Origin: Anisakis pegreffii
Taxonomy: Eukaryota; Nematoda; Chromadorea; Rhabditida; Anisakidae
NCBI GenBank assembly: GCA_035041965.1
Contig: JAPYMA010000368.1
Span: 1 to 64,000 of the forward strand
DNA: 64,000 nt
Reading direction: 5' to 3'
This document shows, piece by piece, positions 40,249 to 51,592 of the stretch; position 1 is the stretch's first letter; every line of letters starts with the position of its first letter. The position numbers were made by a program, and so were the translations under genes. The notes under the pieces were generated by a model. That model searched no databases and was not told the origin of the DNA. It saw nothing but the letters and a program-made list of their open reading frames with translations.

Positions 40249-40951
40249 ATGACGAAAATACCGTTGCTGAAAAGTTGCTTTGAAATTCTGTGCAACGATG
40301 AAATAGAAAGAGCAAGTCATCCGATGCAAATAAATCTATTATCCATTACACATGGCTTATGTTATCGTGGAAATCGCTTATTGGGTATGTTTCTGTGATA
40401 CTGATTATGAGGCTTAACTTTGTGAGGCATATTATGAGGCATACTGATTATGAGGCTCAACTTTTTTGGACATTGAATCTGTTTTATTTGTATAGTTCTA
40501 CTCGCATCTACCTATTGTTATCATTATTTCTTAGTTGAAAGAAGCATGAGAAGGAATATTTTAGGAATTAAGTAAGCATGAGAAAGATTATGAGAATGAT
40601 CACTTTGAGCAACTAAAAAATTCATGGGATGTAAATGAACGCAACGAATTCATTTGGAATCGAAACGAAGCTGAATATGAAAGGTGAAAGCAACGTACAT
40701 GTTTGTAGGTCTACACCAGTTCGTGATGCGTCTTGTTCTGCCTCAAAAATCGCAAATCAGTCAAGAACGTCAATTTTATTGATTGCATTTCCACCTGGTG
40801 GGCTCATTGTGAGAATATTTACGGAAAGTTTTGTCAGTATTCACGCATATTCCAGGCAATGCCTATCGTTTGTGCACAGCAAGTTTTTTGCTTCAGATAT
40901 ATTCAAGACATTGATTTTAGGCAAGTTGGCCGAGAATATTTGAATCGATAA
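40249..40951 (+). CDS. Unknown two-exon gene after CMC2
   Basis: ATG 40249 directly follows TTTTCGAG. Exon 1, 40249-40384, ends before GTATGT; exon 2, 40761-40951, follows AATCAG. They join in phase to give 108 aa. Exon 1 reads MTKIPLLKSCFEILCNDEIE and exon 2 has several Cys and aromatic residues (DCISTWWAHCENIYGKFC, then VCAQQVFCF) ending in REYLNR. There is no signal peptide or clear membrane segment. Another frame is also open across exon 2, so the reading is not secure. I do not recognise it. The distance from CMC2 (345 bp) would allow membership of the same transcription unit. Confidence 0.35.
40398..40464. repeat. Short tandem duplication
   Basis: ATACTGATTATGAGGCTTAA (40398 onward) recurs at 40441 with one change, and the stretch between repeats part of the unit (TATTATGAGGC). 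It lies in the intron of the unknown gene. Confidence 0.75.
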
Positions 40952-41151
40952 TGAAAGGAAGCGTTAAATATTTCTCCAGTGATAACATATCGAATGTTCC
41001 TATTCTTCACCTTCATGTTTTCAATGCCTCATTGCTGATAAAAACTTTCAGCCAGTCTAAACAAGTAAGCAAACTTGACAACTTACAGCAAAGGAAATGA
41101 TCGAATCCTCTAAGTAATTCAAAATGAAATCGATGAATCAACCAATAAAAG

Positions 41152-44100
41152 TCACTGTACCAATTTCTTCGTCAGCGTTATATTCAACTCGCCAACGTCT
41201 GATTTGAGTTCATTTCGTTTCAATGGAAGTTTCTTAAAGAAACGATCAAACTTACAATCATCCTCTGGTGAGAAATGCGAAAAGGAAAAAGAGTGAAATG
41301 AAGCGATCAACTGAAATAAGTGCATTTGAAATCGCACCGCTTCTTCAATTTCATTCTCAACCGTTCTGAAAGACGAAGTGCCTTTTAGTGACGATGGTGA
41401 TGCTGTTTGCTTTTGACTGGGAGCGTACAATTTGGGTTGTTTGACTCTATTGATACATTCTGATAACGGCTGCGTTTCTTGTTCACTTTCACACCAAAAC
41501 ACGTCATCGTTTTGTGTTGCATCCACTCTGAACATCACAAATTTTATGCACCGTTCACTCTCGCCAGTTCATCGACTTCAATGGCTTCATTTGGGCATCA
41601 TTTGAAGGGAGACAAGTTGTTTAAGATGCATCAGTTTGATTATCTTATATCCCGTCCATATTAAAATCCTATGCATTTCTAATACAGTTCACAAACATTT
41701 TAACGCACTTCTACCCTAAAAGTAAACTTGAAATTTGAGCTCGTTCGTTTGAAAGAAAGCGATTAAGTTAAATATAACTATTGGTGATGAGTATAGCTGT
41801 GATTAACTGCAGAGTTATTTCGGTGGCACTAACAATTGTGTCGGAGATGTTATGGCTTTATGTTTCATTGCTACACTTGATTTTCTGGGCTGCCGTTTCA
41901 TCCTGAAGCAGTCGAGAAAGACAAAATTAAACGATAAATTGCAAACGTTCTGGAAAAGTAATGATCTGCACTACCACAAGTATACGTCGACTTACGTCGA
42001 TAATTGGTTCAAAAGGCACTGACTTATGTTCAGAGGCATTTATTGAGCCCATTTTCAGGTGCTCTGACGTAGTTTGTATATACTAATGGTTCTCACCCTC
42101 CGATAGTCTGGCAAACCGGTATTATCCCTTCCCCCCTCCTCCTACCCGCTATAAGAACTCACTATTTCCACGAATGCAATCCTAGAAGACGGTTGAAAAT
42201 AACAACATGCCTAAAATAACAACATTCATGAACATGAAAACGCCTATTTTCAATCTAGAATTGCATCAGCTTAATCCTCGATCAATCCCCACTGATCATG
42301 AAAGACGATGATAGCTCTAATAAAGACCTTGTAAAATGCCTGCGATTAGTTCACGACTAAGCGAGTTAAACACACTCGGAAAATCGGAGAAAGAAGAGTG
42401 TTGCCACCAGCGGACTGCTTATACATACCCAAGTGAAAAAACGTCATTGTTTTATCACAGTATAGCAATTGCACGAAGTATTAATTTCTCGACCCCTCAA
42501 ATACTCCTAATTAGTGTTCGTCGGGGAACGGGGTCCCCGTCGGGGACCCCGGCGGGGAACGCGGGGAGCGCTTCCCCCCGCGCAATTTGCTCCCCGACGG
42601 GGAGGACGGGGAGTGCGTACCTTCCCGAATATCGCGAACATTTAACTGAAAATGGTAAAAGACAGCTGCAACACTTTCAATATTGTCTTGTTTTTTGTTT
42701 TGAAATGTGAGTATAAGGTGCACTTGAAAGAAAACTACTTAAAAAAAGGAGAAAAATCTTTAAAAAATTGAAATTTTGTTTAAAAAATTGAGCTGAAATG
42801 CTCCCCGTCCTCCCCGTCGGGGAACACGGGGAGCGGTCATTCCCCGACGGGGTCCCCCCCGCGCAATTTGCTCCCCGACTTTTTCGCGGGGACCCCCTCG
42901 TCCAATTTACTCCCCGCGGGGACCCCCCTCGCGCAATTTGCTCCCCGACTTTTTCGCGGGGACCCCCCCCGTCCAATTTACTCCCCGCGGGGACCCCCCG
43001 TGCAAAAAATTGCTCCCCGACGAACACTACTCCTAATGCCTCAAGTTACTGCAAGTGTCATTTACCGCTCTATGAGAAACACTGATTAAGTACTAGTTTG
43101 CTGGTTGTGTACGAATGGATAAGAAGACACGCTAATCTGAAAATTGCATGAATCTGATTCTGCTTGAAACGACTCCACTTCTTTATAAAACGATTCTAGT
43201 TTAATTTAGAGTAGTCTGGCTTGGTGCGGCATGATCGTTCAATATAACAGTCGAGCAGTTCAAATGCTACTTTTGTGTGTTATAACCAACACTTAGTGTC
43301 TTTGGTTAGTGTTGCGATGATTGCTGACTTATTTATGCCTTTTGAAACTGATTTATACGGGAAAAAATGTTTTAATAAATTTTTTTCGTGATTGGAACGA
43401 CACAACTTGGAAACTGACGTAAGTCAGGATGACGTAAATCGAGGTATATCTGTAGTTGCACAGATACGTTGAAGTAAATGGAAACTTGTTAGAGAAATTT
43501 ATGAGGAGTTGCAGAACCTCGTTGAAGAGTGTTGTGTATTTTCGAGTGATGCATCCTTCCTTGAGTGCCGCAGAACGTTCGTTGTTTTCATCCCTTCATC
43601 GGTGTCTTGCGTTGCTGCCTCATTTGGTTCGTCTTTTTTGGTAGCATTTATCTTGTGCACAATTTGATGTGCTTTACATTGTTTTTGCATCATCGCTAAT
43701 CTTTCTTTTGAAGCCTTTGAAGTCTTTGAAGCCTTCTTATTAACACTTTTATTCGACTGTAATTTTATAGAACATTCATTGTGAGATTCAACGCATCTAA
43801 ATAAGCCTTGAACAATCTTTGTAATAAGAAATCTTTTTATCAGATACATTGGGAAAGTAAACCAAAGCTCATCTCGAGGTGACACTTTGCAACCCCAAAA
43901 GTAAATCTGTGTAAACAGTGGAATGAAATTGTTCCCAGAACATCGATTTGCCATCGAAAATATTTTCATTCAATCGAATGCGTCCAAAATGATTGATAGG
44001 TTGAATCGAAAATTCAAACAGTTTCTTAAATTGATTCCAAATTTTCTATCACACCGCTGGGTCAGAACAAAGAGTTTGTGTATTTAATTGCTGGGAGAGT

Positions 44101-44290
44101 TGAAGTTCGTGGACCTGAATGTGACTGCTATAAAAAATCACTGAATACAACATAGCTAGTTGCTTTCGGTTTAAATTTATCTTCAAACGACAAGACCTTA
44201 GCGTTGGAAAAAATAGCAGATGAGCCATGCGAACTCTCTCGACTGGTCGAATCTCGCAGTGAAATACGAACCGTTTTCTCAACTTTTTCA
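41152..44290 (-). CDS. Unidentified minus-strand gene, several candidate exons
   Basis: Four coding-like blocks on one strand. (1) 44288 to about 44139, after GATTTCAG: NEKVEKTVRISLRDSTSRES..., then KVLSFEDKFKPKATSYV; a second frame over the same bases is also open. (2) About 44009-43871: LFEFSIQPINHFGRIRL then NENIFDGKSMFWEQFHSTVY. (3) About 43830-43510: lysine-rich (NKKASKTSKASKERLAMMQK). (4) 41538-41152: acidic and Ser-rich, ending KRNELKSDVGELNITLTKKL before a TGA. Junction phases are only partly consistent. Block 2 faintly resembles the gag-like DUF1759 segment of BEL/Pao retrotransposons (FDG...FWxxF), so an old retroelement is an alternative to a cellular gene. A transposon sits in the gap between blocks 3 and 4. 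Confidence 0.4.
42504..43037. mobile_element. GC-rich non-autonomous hAT transposon (MITE) with 8-bp target duplication
   Basis: The element spans 42512-43029 (518 bp). Its ends are perfect 16-base inverted repeats, TAGTGTTCGTCGGGGA at 42512-42527 and the reverse complement at 43014-43029, flanked by direct copies of CTCCTAAT at 42504-42511 and 43030-43037. An 8-bp duplication and a TAGNG terminus are hallmarks of the hAT superfamily. No transposase is encoded; open frames inside only translate the repeats. The interior is built of nested repeats of CGGGGA/TCCCCG type: two near-identical 70-bp units (about 42861-42930 and 42930-43000) with CGCGCAATTTGCTCCCCGAC, and inverted left and right arms. 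It is about 60-70 percent GC in AT-rich surroundings and looks recent, since both ends and the duplication are perfect. Confidence 0.9.
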
Positions 44291-44968
44291 TTTTCTGAAA
44301 TCAAACAACGGTTTGTTCGTGAATAAAATTTCTGGCATGAATTTCAACATTGCAATCATACGACTGCTGTGTTAGGGCCTCGCCACTCCAAAATTCAAAA
44401 CATGCCATCTTCTCTTAAATTTCTATAAGGACGAAGTTAAATCTCTTACCTTAGCAGCTTACCCCTACAAAACTTAAGCCCCTACTGTGCGCTGGTTTTC
44501 ATTTTGGGAGAACAGAGAATTTCCATCATTGAGATCGAAACTTCATCGTAACACAAGTGAACTGATCGAACGAAAATATTTAAAGTTCAATATTTACTTT
44601 TCCTCCTTGCCAGTGCTGCAGCTAGAACATTGTTTGCTCTTGCATCACCTAATGTTTTTCCCGATGGAGACTCTCGGCCGTTTGGCGTACAATTTGAAAC
44701 CGAATAAGCTATTATGGCAACTATTGAAAGCACCTTCAAATTACATTGAATCCGTCACCAAAATTAGCCTTGATGCTAATCATGAAGGAGTTGTGTTAAT
44801 GAAATTAATAAGTCATCTATCTCTCACAAGGCAAGATTAGCAGAGAACAGTTTAACAGTTTAGCAGTTTGATAAATGCTGATCAATGAAATCTTCATATG
44901 ACTGTATAATTACTTCGTGACTAAATTCACTTCTTGAGCAGAAGTCTTTAAGACTAATCAAGTGTCAA

Positions 44969-47057
44969 ATGGCTGGAAACTGGTTGCTTGTTATGGATTT
45001 TAATTTGTTGAGGAATGAAGCCGCTGAGGCTTTGCAATCCTCACTAAAAATAAACATCGAATTCGGTTGAACTGATCTGAAAGCTTTTAATTTAAGAAGG
45101 AACCTAAAATCTCTGCATTACCTCAATAACGATGGATGCATTGATTAATCCGAACATCCACCCAACCATATACATTCGTTTAATAATATTAAAATGATAA
45201 GTTCTCATTCATTCACCACCTTTATAACCCTCTAAATGCGGTCTTATTATGCGTAAGTAAACAAATTTGTGCTCATAGAGATTTGCTTATTAATTGAAAC
45301 TATTTCGCCATGTTAAAACAAAGAACATAACTGCTAATTTTATCGTTCGGACAAATCACTTTAAAATAGGATATCGATGACACTTTTTTGACGTGGCGGA
45401 ATAGGGCGCTATTGCTCATCTCTGCTGTTGGCTGCGGCGTGAAAGTAAATGGATGCTTTTTCGATAGCAAAAACACAATTGTCGGAGGTCATGAAACATC
45501 ATAAACTCTTTTGCGTTTGAAGTAAACTTGGTAATGACCTGAAAAAGCTCCCAATGAAGCATTGATACCCATTACGTGGTGTTGTTGTTGTGCATGTATG
45601 AACGAGTTGATTTGGCTGCAGTGATATGACTTCCACTGCTCTGATTCATCTCCGAACAGCGAATTGGGAACACGTGAATGATGAGTTTTTTAAAAAATTG
45701 AGTTTACATTTTTTGAAATTTCAGGTGTTGTTCGATTTGAAGACAATAAAAACACAATGCGGTTGGTCAAAACTGAAATGATTTTACTGTTAAGCTGCAA
45801 TAACAGTTCTGAAATGCGAAACTTGGAATCAATTGTGCTCAACTATTTGAATATTTTTAAGCAATTGTTTTATTCAAGGCCACAGTGGTTGTTTACAAAT
45901 AAACTTGGTAAATTTGTTATATTATAAGAATGATTGATTAATTTGCACGGTATTTCTGTTAATGATATCATATGATTTGCAGATGTTTGCACAAACATGT
46001 GTATTTAGTTTGCTTGGAACATTCAAATAACTCTTATCATATGATTATGTTGTTTTTGGGTGGCAATTTACCATAGCATTATGCTCATACGAAAATTTAT
46101 TTAGCTTCCAAGTTTCTGATTGCATCGTCATTGCAGATACCCGAATTTCTCAGTCGACTAATCGCATCATCTCTTTGTGTGTTTGTTAACCCGTTCATCA
46201 ATACTGACTGTCCTGATATGGAGACATTCAGTAATTGAATATTTTGAAAAATGCTTAGACCTTCGAGTAACTCATTTAAAGTCTGTAGAATGTTATACAG
46301 AAAGAAAACAATTTGGAGTGAAAGTGCTAGGAGTACCTGAAAAATATGCATTTATTACTTTTCCTCAGTTGAGGGCATCCGGTCTTAGTGTGTCATGTTC
46401 ATCGAGAATATTTGGGACTGAAGTTTTCTTTTGGATTCAGAATGATGAGGATCATTGGTTCGATTCAAGTAGAGTGACGGTTATGCTAATTGTAAGTTTG
46501 AGCTGTTCGGTTTGCTGTTGTTGTATTTAGTTTCATCGTGAATTTTGCATGAAATTGTTTTTAATCGTTGGAAAAGAATCACTTCTTGTCAAATCTACCA
46601 TAGAATGTGGCTGGAACGCCATGTGGAACTGTTAAATGACAAACACTCCGAATGGCCATCTTAACATTGACCAACAACGTTATTGCACTGTGTTCCTAAG
46701 ACGTTTTTTTTTCAAGCATTATGCGAGAGGTGGTATAACGTTTAACGTTACGAGGAAGCAAGTTTAAGAATTCACAAAGATTTCACTGACTCACAGCCAA
46801 AAAATTTGTGTGTGAAATATTTTGGCGACAGTCACTTTTCCAGTATTCGGCTACCGTCGAATGTCGCAAACGTTCGCTACATCCATTTTAAAGTTTTCAA
46901 ACTTTTCCAGCGAATCAGTATTCATTGGAAAATTCAAGTTTCTAGATGTCTTTCGTCAGTGAAATGTTTTGACTATTTAATAAAAATTCCGATGGTGATC
47001 ACAGTCAGTAATTTTCGTAGGATTTCAAACAATCGAAATTCGATCACTCAACAATAA
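44969..47057 (+). CDS. Four-exon gene, possible RAD9-like checkpoint clamp subunit
   Basis: Exons 44969-45065, 45725-45907, 46232-46491 and 46911-47057 all join in phase through good GT/AG sites to give 228 aa, with AATAAA overlapping the stop. That consistency makes it very likely real. The first exon is open upstream of its ATG (LRLIKCQMAGNWLLVMDF), and a coding-like block at 44655-44840 (VTKISLDANHEGVVLMKLIS) may be an earlier exon. Weak resemblances to RAD9 of the 9-1-1 DNA-damage clamp: LIKCQ...WLLVMDF against LLRCKILMKSFLSVF, LKINIEFGV against the VVQLHCKFGV strand, and EKYAFITFPQLRASGLSV then VFFWIQND against AITFCLKEFRGLLSFAES then IFTIKD. This is inference from memory, so treat the function as unassigned. 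Confidence 0.5.
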
Positions 47058-49002
47058 ACAAACCAATTCACCATCCATAGTGTGATAGCATCGTTGATGT
47101 ATGAACAGCGGCTCTTGAATGCTGCACACGATATGTTCAGATGTTTTTGAGCATTCCCAGAGTCAGCAATTGCTTTCGTTGTTCTCTTACGATGACTTCC
47201 TGTAATTTGCACTCGTTCCTGAGAGCCTTTCGATTCAAAATTTGACGAGGAGTTAAAATTTTGGTGATTCCGGTAGCAGAAAATTCGAATAAAGGTAGCA
47301 TTAGAGACTAGTTCGTATAAACACGTGTGTATGTATTTATTTACTCTTCACTTGAATCCTTCATTGTTGTGTGCAGTTGTTTATGTGTTCATTCGGAATT
47401 GTTTTCAGATATCTCCGTTGTTATTGATTGATTGAAGCGTTTCAAGCTCCTTGCGAGCATTTTTCAGATCACGTTTTTGAACGTAATTTAACAATTTAAC
47501 AACAATACTGATTTGCTGACACATCTAAAGAAACTCTGATCTGATTGCACAAGTTTATCATTTGTACATTCCTTGACTGGTTGTTTCTCTAGATCTTATA
47601 AAGAAGAGATATAAATGAATATTTTGGTTGACAAAATCATTGCAAGTTTTGCCCAAGAAGCGAACAAAAGACGCAAATAATCAATGCGTTTGAGTGCATT
47701 CCGTTTATATCTGCCTGAAAGCGAGAGAATATTATTCTTAACTAATATTCCAATTCGAGAATGCAGTTATTGTGAACAAAGAAAATTTCTCAAATATGCT
47801 CGCTCGAAAGATTCCAACCAAAATTCTCATTTTTGGCGTGAAGCTCACATCTGAACGGTTGATATTATAATGTGATAATATTGTTATCCAACAGCGTTGT
47901 ATTTATGTAACATGATAGTAACTTAATAGAGAATCGATTAATGTTTACAACACGAGCATTTCGGTTATGAAAAGTGAGGAATGCAGCCGGACATGCAGCA
48001 GCAGCAGCATCCTTATTCATTAGCTTGAATGACGGTATTGTTCGAGTAGAAATGAATCAGTCAGTGTTGAATCGATAATGCTAATCGTCATAGTGGCATG
48101 TTTCAAGTTACAGTTACTAAATGGTTGAATGATGCGGTTGGATTGTATTTTCATTCACAGAAAACAGCATTGTGCAAAGAAACTGTCGGAGAAACAGTGA
48201 TTGGCATAAAGTTTGCGTTCTTCTAACAAAACTCCTATTCATTGTAACTGTACAATAGAGCTTTGAAATGCATTCTAGTCGAAATGTAAACAATGCTTTA
48301 TTGTGATGATTTCTCGAAAAATTTCCTCTCATTCATCAAATTTCCTTATTCTTCATTGAGTAGATCAGTTTCTGAGAGCACATTTTAACGTATCGTATGA
48401 AGTCATCAGCAGTAGCGACCGGTTGTCTGTAAATGTTGTGCTGAATATCTCATTGTTTCTAGCATAATTGATCAAACTCCATTTGTTGTATTTACATGGC
48501 GTATTTATTTTAGGCTTTCAAAAATCTATTCTAGTTTGTTTTATTCATACGCAAAAAAAATGTATTTTATTTCATTGTGTCGGAAAGCTTCGAATTTGAA
48601 AATAGACTGATTCCGTGGAATTTGTGCTCGATTCTATCGCTTGATTGCAACTGAATCAATCATTATAAATTGTTAATCATGAATTAAATTACGTACTATT
48701 ATATTCCTCAAAACTATTACATAGAGAGTGTTTGATTGCGGAATGTATATCAGAATGATAAACGATAAAATTGCGGCTATGAACGTCTGATAAGAAGTGA
48801 CAGTGAGGAACGGTGAATATTATGGCTATGTGAAAATTGTTTGCTATTCTGCTGTATCGATCGTTATTGTGTAGTGTGAACGCAATAAAGTATTATTGCT
48901 TTTAATGACGATAGAATATTGGCTCGAAAAGCTATATTCACGCTCTGATGACTGCTTTATGCAATCAGCAGACTCTGTCAACGATTCGCAATTCTTGTTT
49001 AT
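47058..49002. other. Intergenic, nothing recognised
   Basis: AT-rich, with short overlapping open frames only. A short CAG/GCA run lies near 47993-48009. Confidence 0.5.
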
Positions 49003-49500
49003 TCACTTTCTCGAATTGCTTACTTCATTACATTTGATGTTTATTTCCTCATTAGATTGACTTGCATTGCTTATTCGCTGAATGATGGTTACTGTATCTG
49101 AGTTACGCTTACAGTTTATGAATACCATCAATGGCAGTGATCGCAGCAACAAGCAATTGTTTAATGTTTTTGAAATCAAAGTAACTGGTTCCAGAAGTGT
49201 GCAGTGGAAATTCTTGTGGAGAAGGAAAGTTATGTTTTCAATGGATTGATTGGATAAATTACTCTGATCAAACATGATAATATCTTGTTGAATGTCGAAT
49301 TCATCAGATGAGTTCAGTGAAAGGTTTCCAAAAAAATATAATATCAGAATGTTGTCTTCTTTGCTTGTCAAGTAAAACAATCTGTGTTTGTGGTTAGTTA
49401 AATGTTGAATTGAGTTCATAGAGACGACGTCACTCGAACGATTATTCCCCTGTGAATAGAATAGCAACATTCTTAAGTATTCGTTTAAGACGTCGTTCAA
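49003..49500 (-). CDS. Hypothetical 165-codon ORF
   Basis: An unusually long open frame for this AT-rich DNA. Its first codon is TTG; the first ATG (before LLFYSQGNN) lies 10 codons in. The composition is Asn/Ser-rich (GNLSLNSSDEFDIQQDIIM, SNLSNQSIENITFLLHKN), with no signal peptide, membrane segment or known motif. A plus-strand piece over the same bases (about 49112-49185) also looks exon-like. I do not recognise it and cannot choose the strand firmly. Confidence 0.3.
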   Translation of the reverse strand: MNDVLNEYLRMLLFYSQGNNRSSDVVSMNSIQHLTNHKHRLFYLTSKEDNILILYFFGNLSLNSSDEFDIQQDIIMFDQSNLSNQSIENITFLLHKNFHCTLLEPVTLISKTLNNCLLLRSLPLMVFINCKRNSDTVTIIQRISNASQSNEEINIKCNEVSNSRK

Positions 49501-50949
49501 TTGAATGTATGTATGTCAATCTATTACTTTCCTATGCGCTGATATAGCTCAATTCATTTCTGATTACTTTTGAAGATTGCATTTTTTTTAAACGAAGTTC
49601 TCTTATGAACCAACGCTCTATATTCAACTGCACTAAGTTTTTGTATTCAGAGATTCGTAGCAGAAACATTATATTTAGAAGAGTATGAGTAAGTATAATT
49701 AATGAAAACTGAAATTTGAATGTTTCGATATGCCTCTGATTTTCGATCGTGTTTTCGGTTATGTTATTATCATGGTTGTTTCAAATTCATTTTTGGTCGC
49801 TGAACTAAACCACAATCATAAAAACAAAAACAAATCTGAACATTTGTTTTTTAATCGATATTTGCTTGGGAACATGAAATCGCTTGAGGTAGCTTTAACG
49901 AGTGGTTGAGTAATGTGACTATCCAAGAACCTTCTAATGGTTGATGACTCAGATGGATCAATCTGCTATGACACGACTTCGTTAAGATATTCACCAGTTC
50001 AGCATTCTCTTGATAAGTTTGATCGCACTGTTCCATGATCAGTCAGTTAGAAAACTGCTCAAATAACCTTTTGAGAATGCAGTCCGATAAATAACCCCGC
50101 TTTCATCACTCATCGCTTGTGATCTGTAATTTCTCGATCTCATGGCCAAGAAAGTTTTTATTATTCTTGAGAGAATCATTTTATAATTAGAAAGCCTCTA
50201 ATTTTCGGTTAATCTTCTGGGCGTAGTCGCATAAAATCGACAGAAATTTCATTCAAACATTACCATGTAATATCAAATATTCTCTTGTCGAATACTTCGC
50301 ATTAAATAGTCTGCTCACGAAAACCACAGTGAAGGTAAAAAATGCCGTAGCTAATTACCGCGAGATGAACGTCGATGTAATTGTATAATGCAGGCTGGAT
50401 TTTCTGCAGAAGAAAACAGATTCAAGGTGTGACTCATTCATTGTGAAAAAATTCCTTTGACAATTTGGGTACTGATTGAGAATGTTGCATAGCATGAATC
50501 ATGATAATGACAATGCATGATCGTGGGTTGTTGCATGATTTTGTTTACCAATAGTTAATTTCTTCCGTAGAACAAAAAATTTTTTAAATCAATCGTTGCG
50601 TTCAAGAACGGTTTCTTCAAAAAATTGCACTGTAATTCAGTCTTTTGCAATTGAAGGATACCTCTCGGATTCTGTCATTTTATTGAAATTAATTCGACGG
50701 TTTTTTGAGATTACCATAAAATAGTCACTGATAACATAGTCACTGTCGTAAGATAGTGTCGTTATTACATGCATTATTCTCTAAATGGGGCGTCATTCAT
50801 TCAAAATGAGGAAATTCGTCGCAGTTTCAGCACACAATTTCATTCAGTTGTAGGTGATTAGCTAATTTCGGAATTATGAATATCGATTAGGATGCCGTCA
50901 GAAGGATCGTTTAGCATTATGAGCACGCACACAATGCGATATTAGATAG

Positions 50950-51592
50950 CGTAATCGCATTATTGGATTACGTTCCATCGACGACTGTTTCTGTGCTGGC
51001 GACTGCATGTATCATTGCTGCGATCAACGCTTCCGAATGAATCAATCGACGTGCCGCGTCAGTAAAACGCATCGTACACAGCAATCTTTTCGATTCCATT
51101 TCGTAATATTAGCATCTATCTATCGTCTGTCTCTGCTTATTTGTTCGTATCATTTTTCAACTCCAAATTCTCAAATTCTTTTAAAATGCTTTCCATTTTC
51201 CGCATTTTAGTTTCCACATTCTGATAAGCCATCGTCGCGGTGGAACGGTACGTCTAGTATGCCATCATTACAATAGAACGTCTATCGAAAACTTTCCAAC
51301 TTCGAATATTATGTTTCTTTTTCTCGCTAGTTGACGCACTTTCAATGAGTTTTGATCACTTCAAATTGCTTACGTGAAGTAATTGATTTGTATGTCTGTG
51401 ATAAGCAGACTTGCCGGATTCACTTTTAGCACATGACTACGATGAAGCGAAATTTAAAAGATAGCATTTGTCGCCAATGAATTGACGTTTACAGCATGCT
51501 GTTTTGCCGGAATTTGTCAAGATTTCGAACGAACTGGCGAACTGCTTAAAACTACGGCTAAACATGACTTCGAAAACTATCGCTTGCGATAG
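50950..51592 (+). CDS. Cys-rich secreted-type protein, 3' part (somatomedin-B-like spacing)
   Basis: Two exons join in phase: about 50950-51061, with donor A|GTAAAA, and 51495-51592, with acceptor TTTACAG. The product has IDDCFCAGDCMYHCCDQRF and then STCRVTCCFAGICQDF, ending YRLR before TAG. The C-x-C-x3-C-x3-CC pattern recalls the somatomedin-B fold (C-x-C-x3-C-x5-CC), a small disulfide knot of extracellular proteins, with a loop shorter by two. The 5' exons and signal peptide are not identified. The open frame continuing to 51698 over exon 2 is a different frame and probably a shadow. Confidence 0.4.

Noticed and set aside
42336..43089. Gly/Pro/Ser-rich open frames on both strands
   Set aside because: They translate the GC-rich repeats of the hAT element and carry no protein signal.
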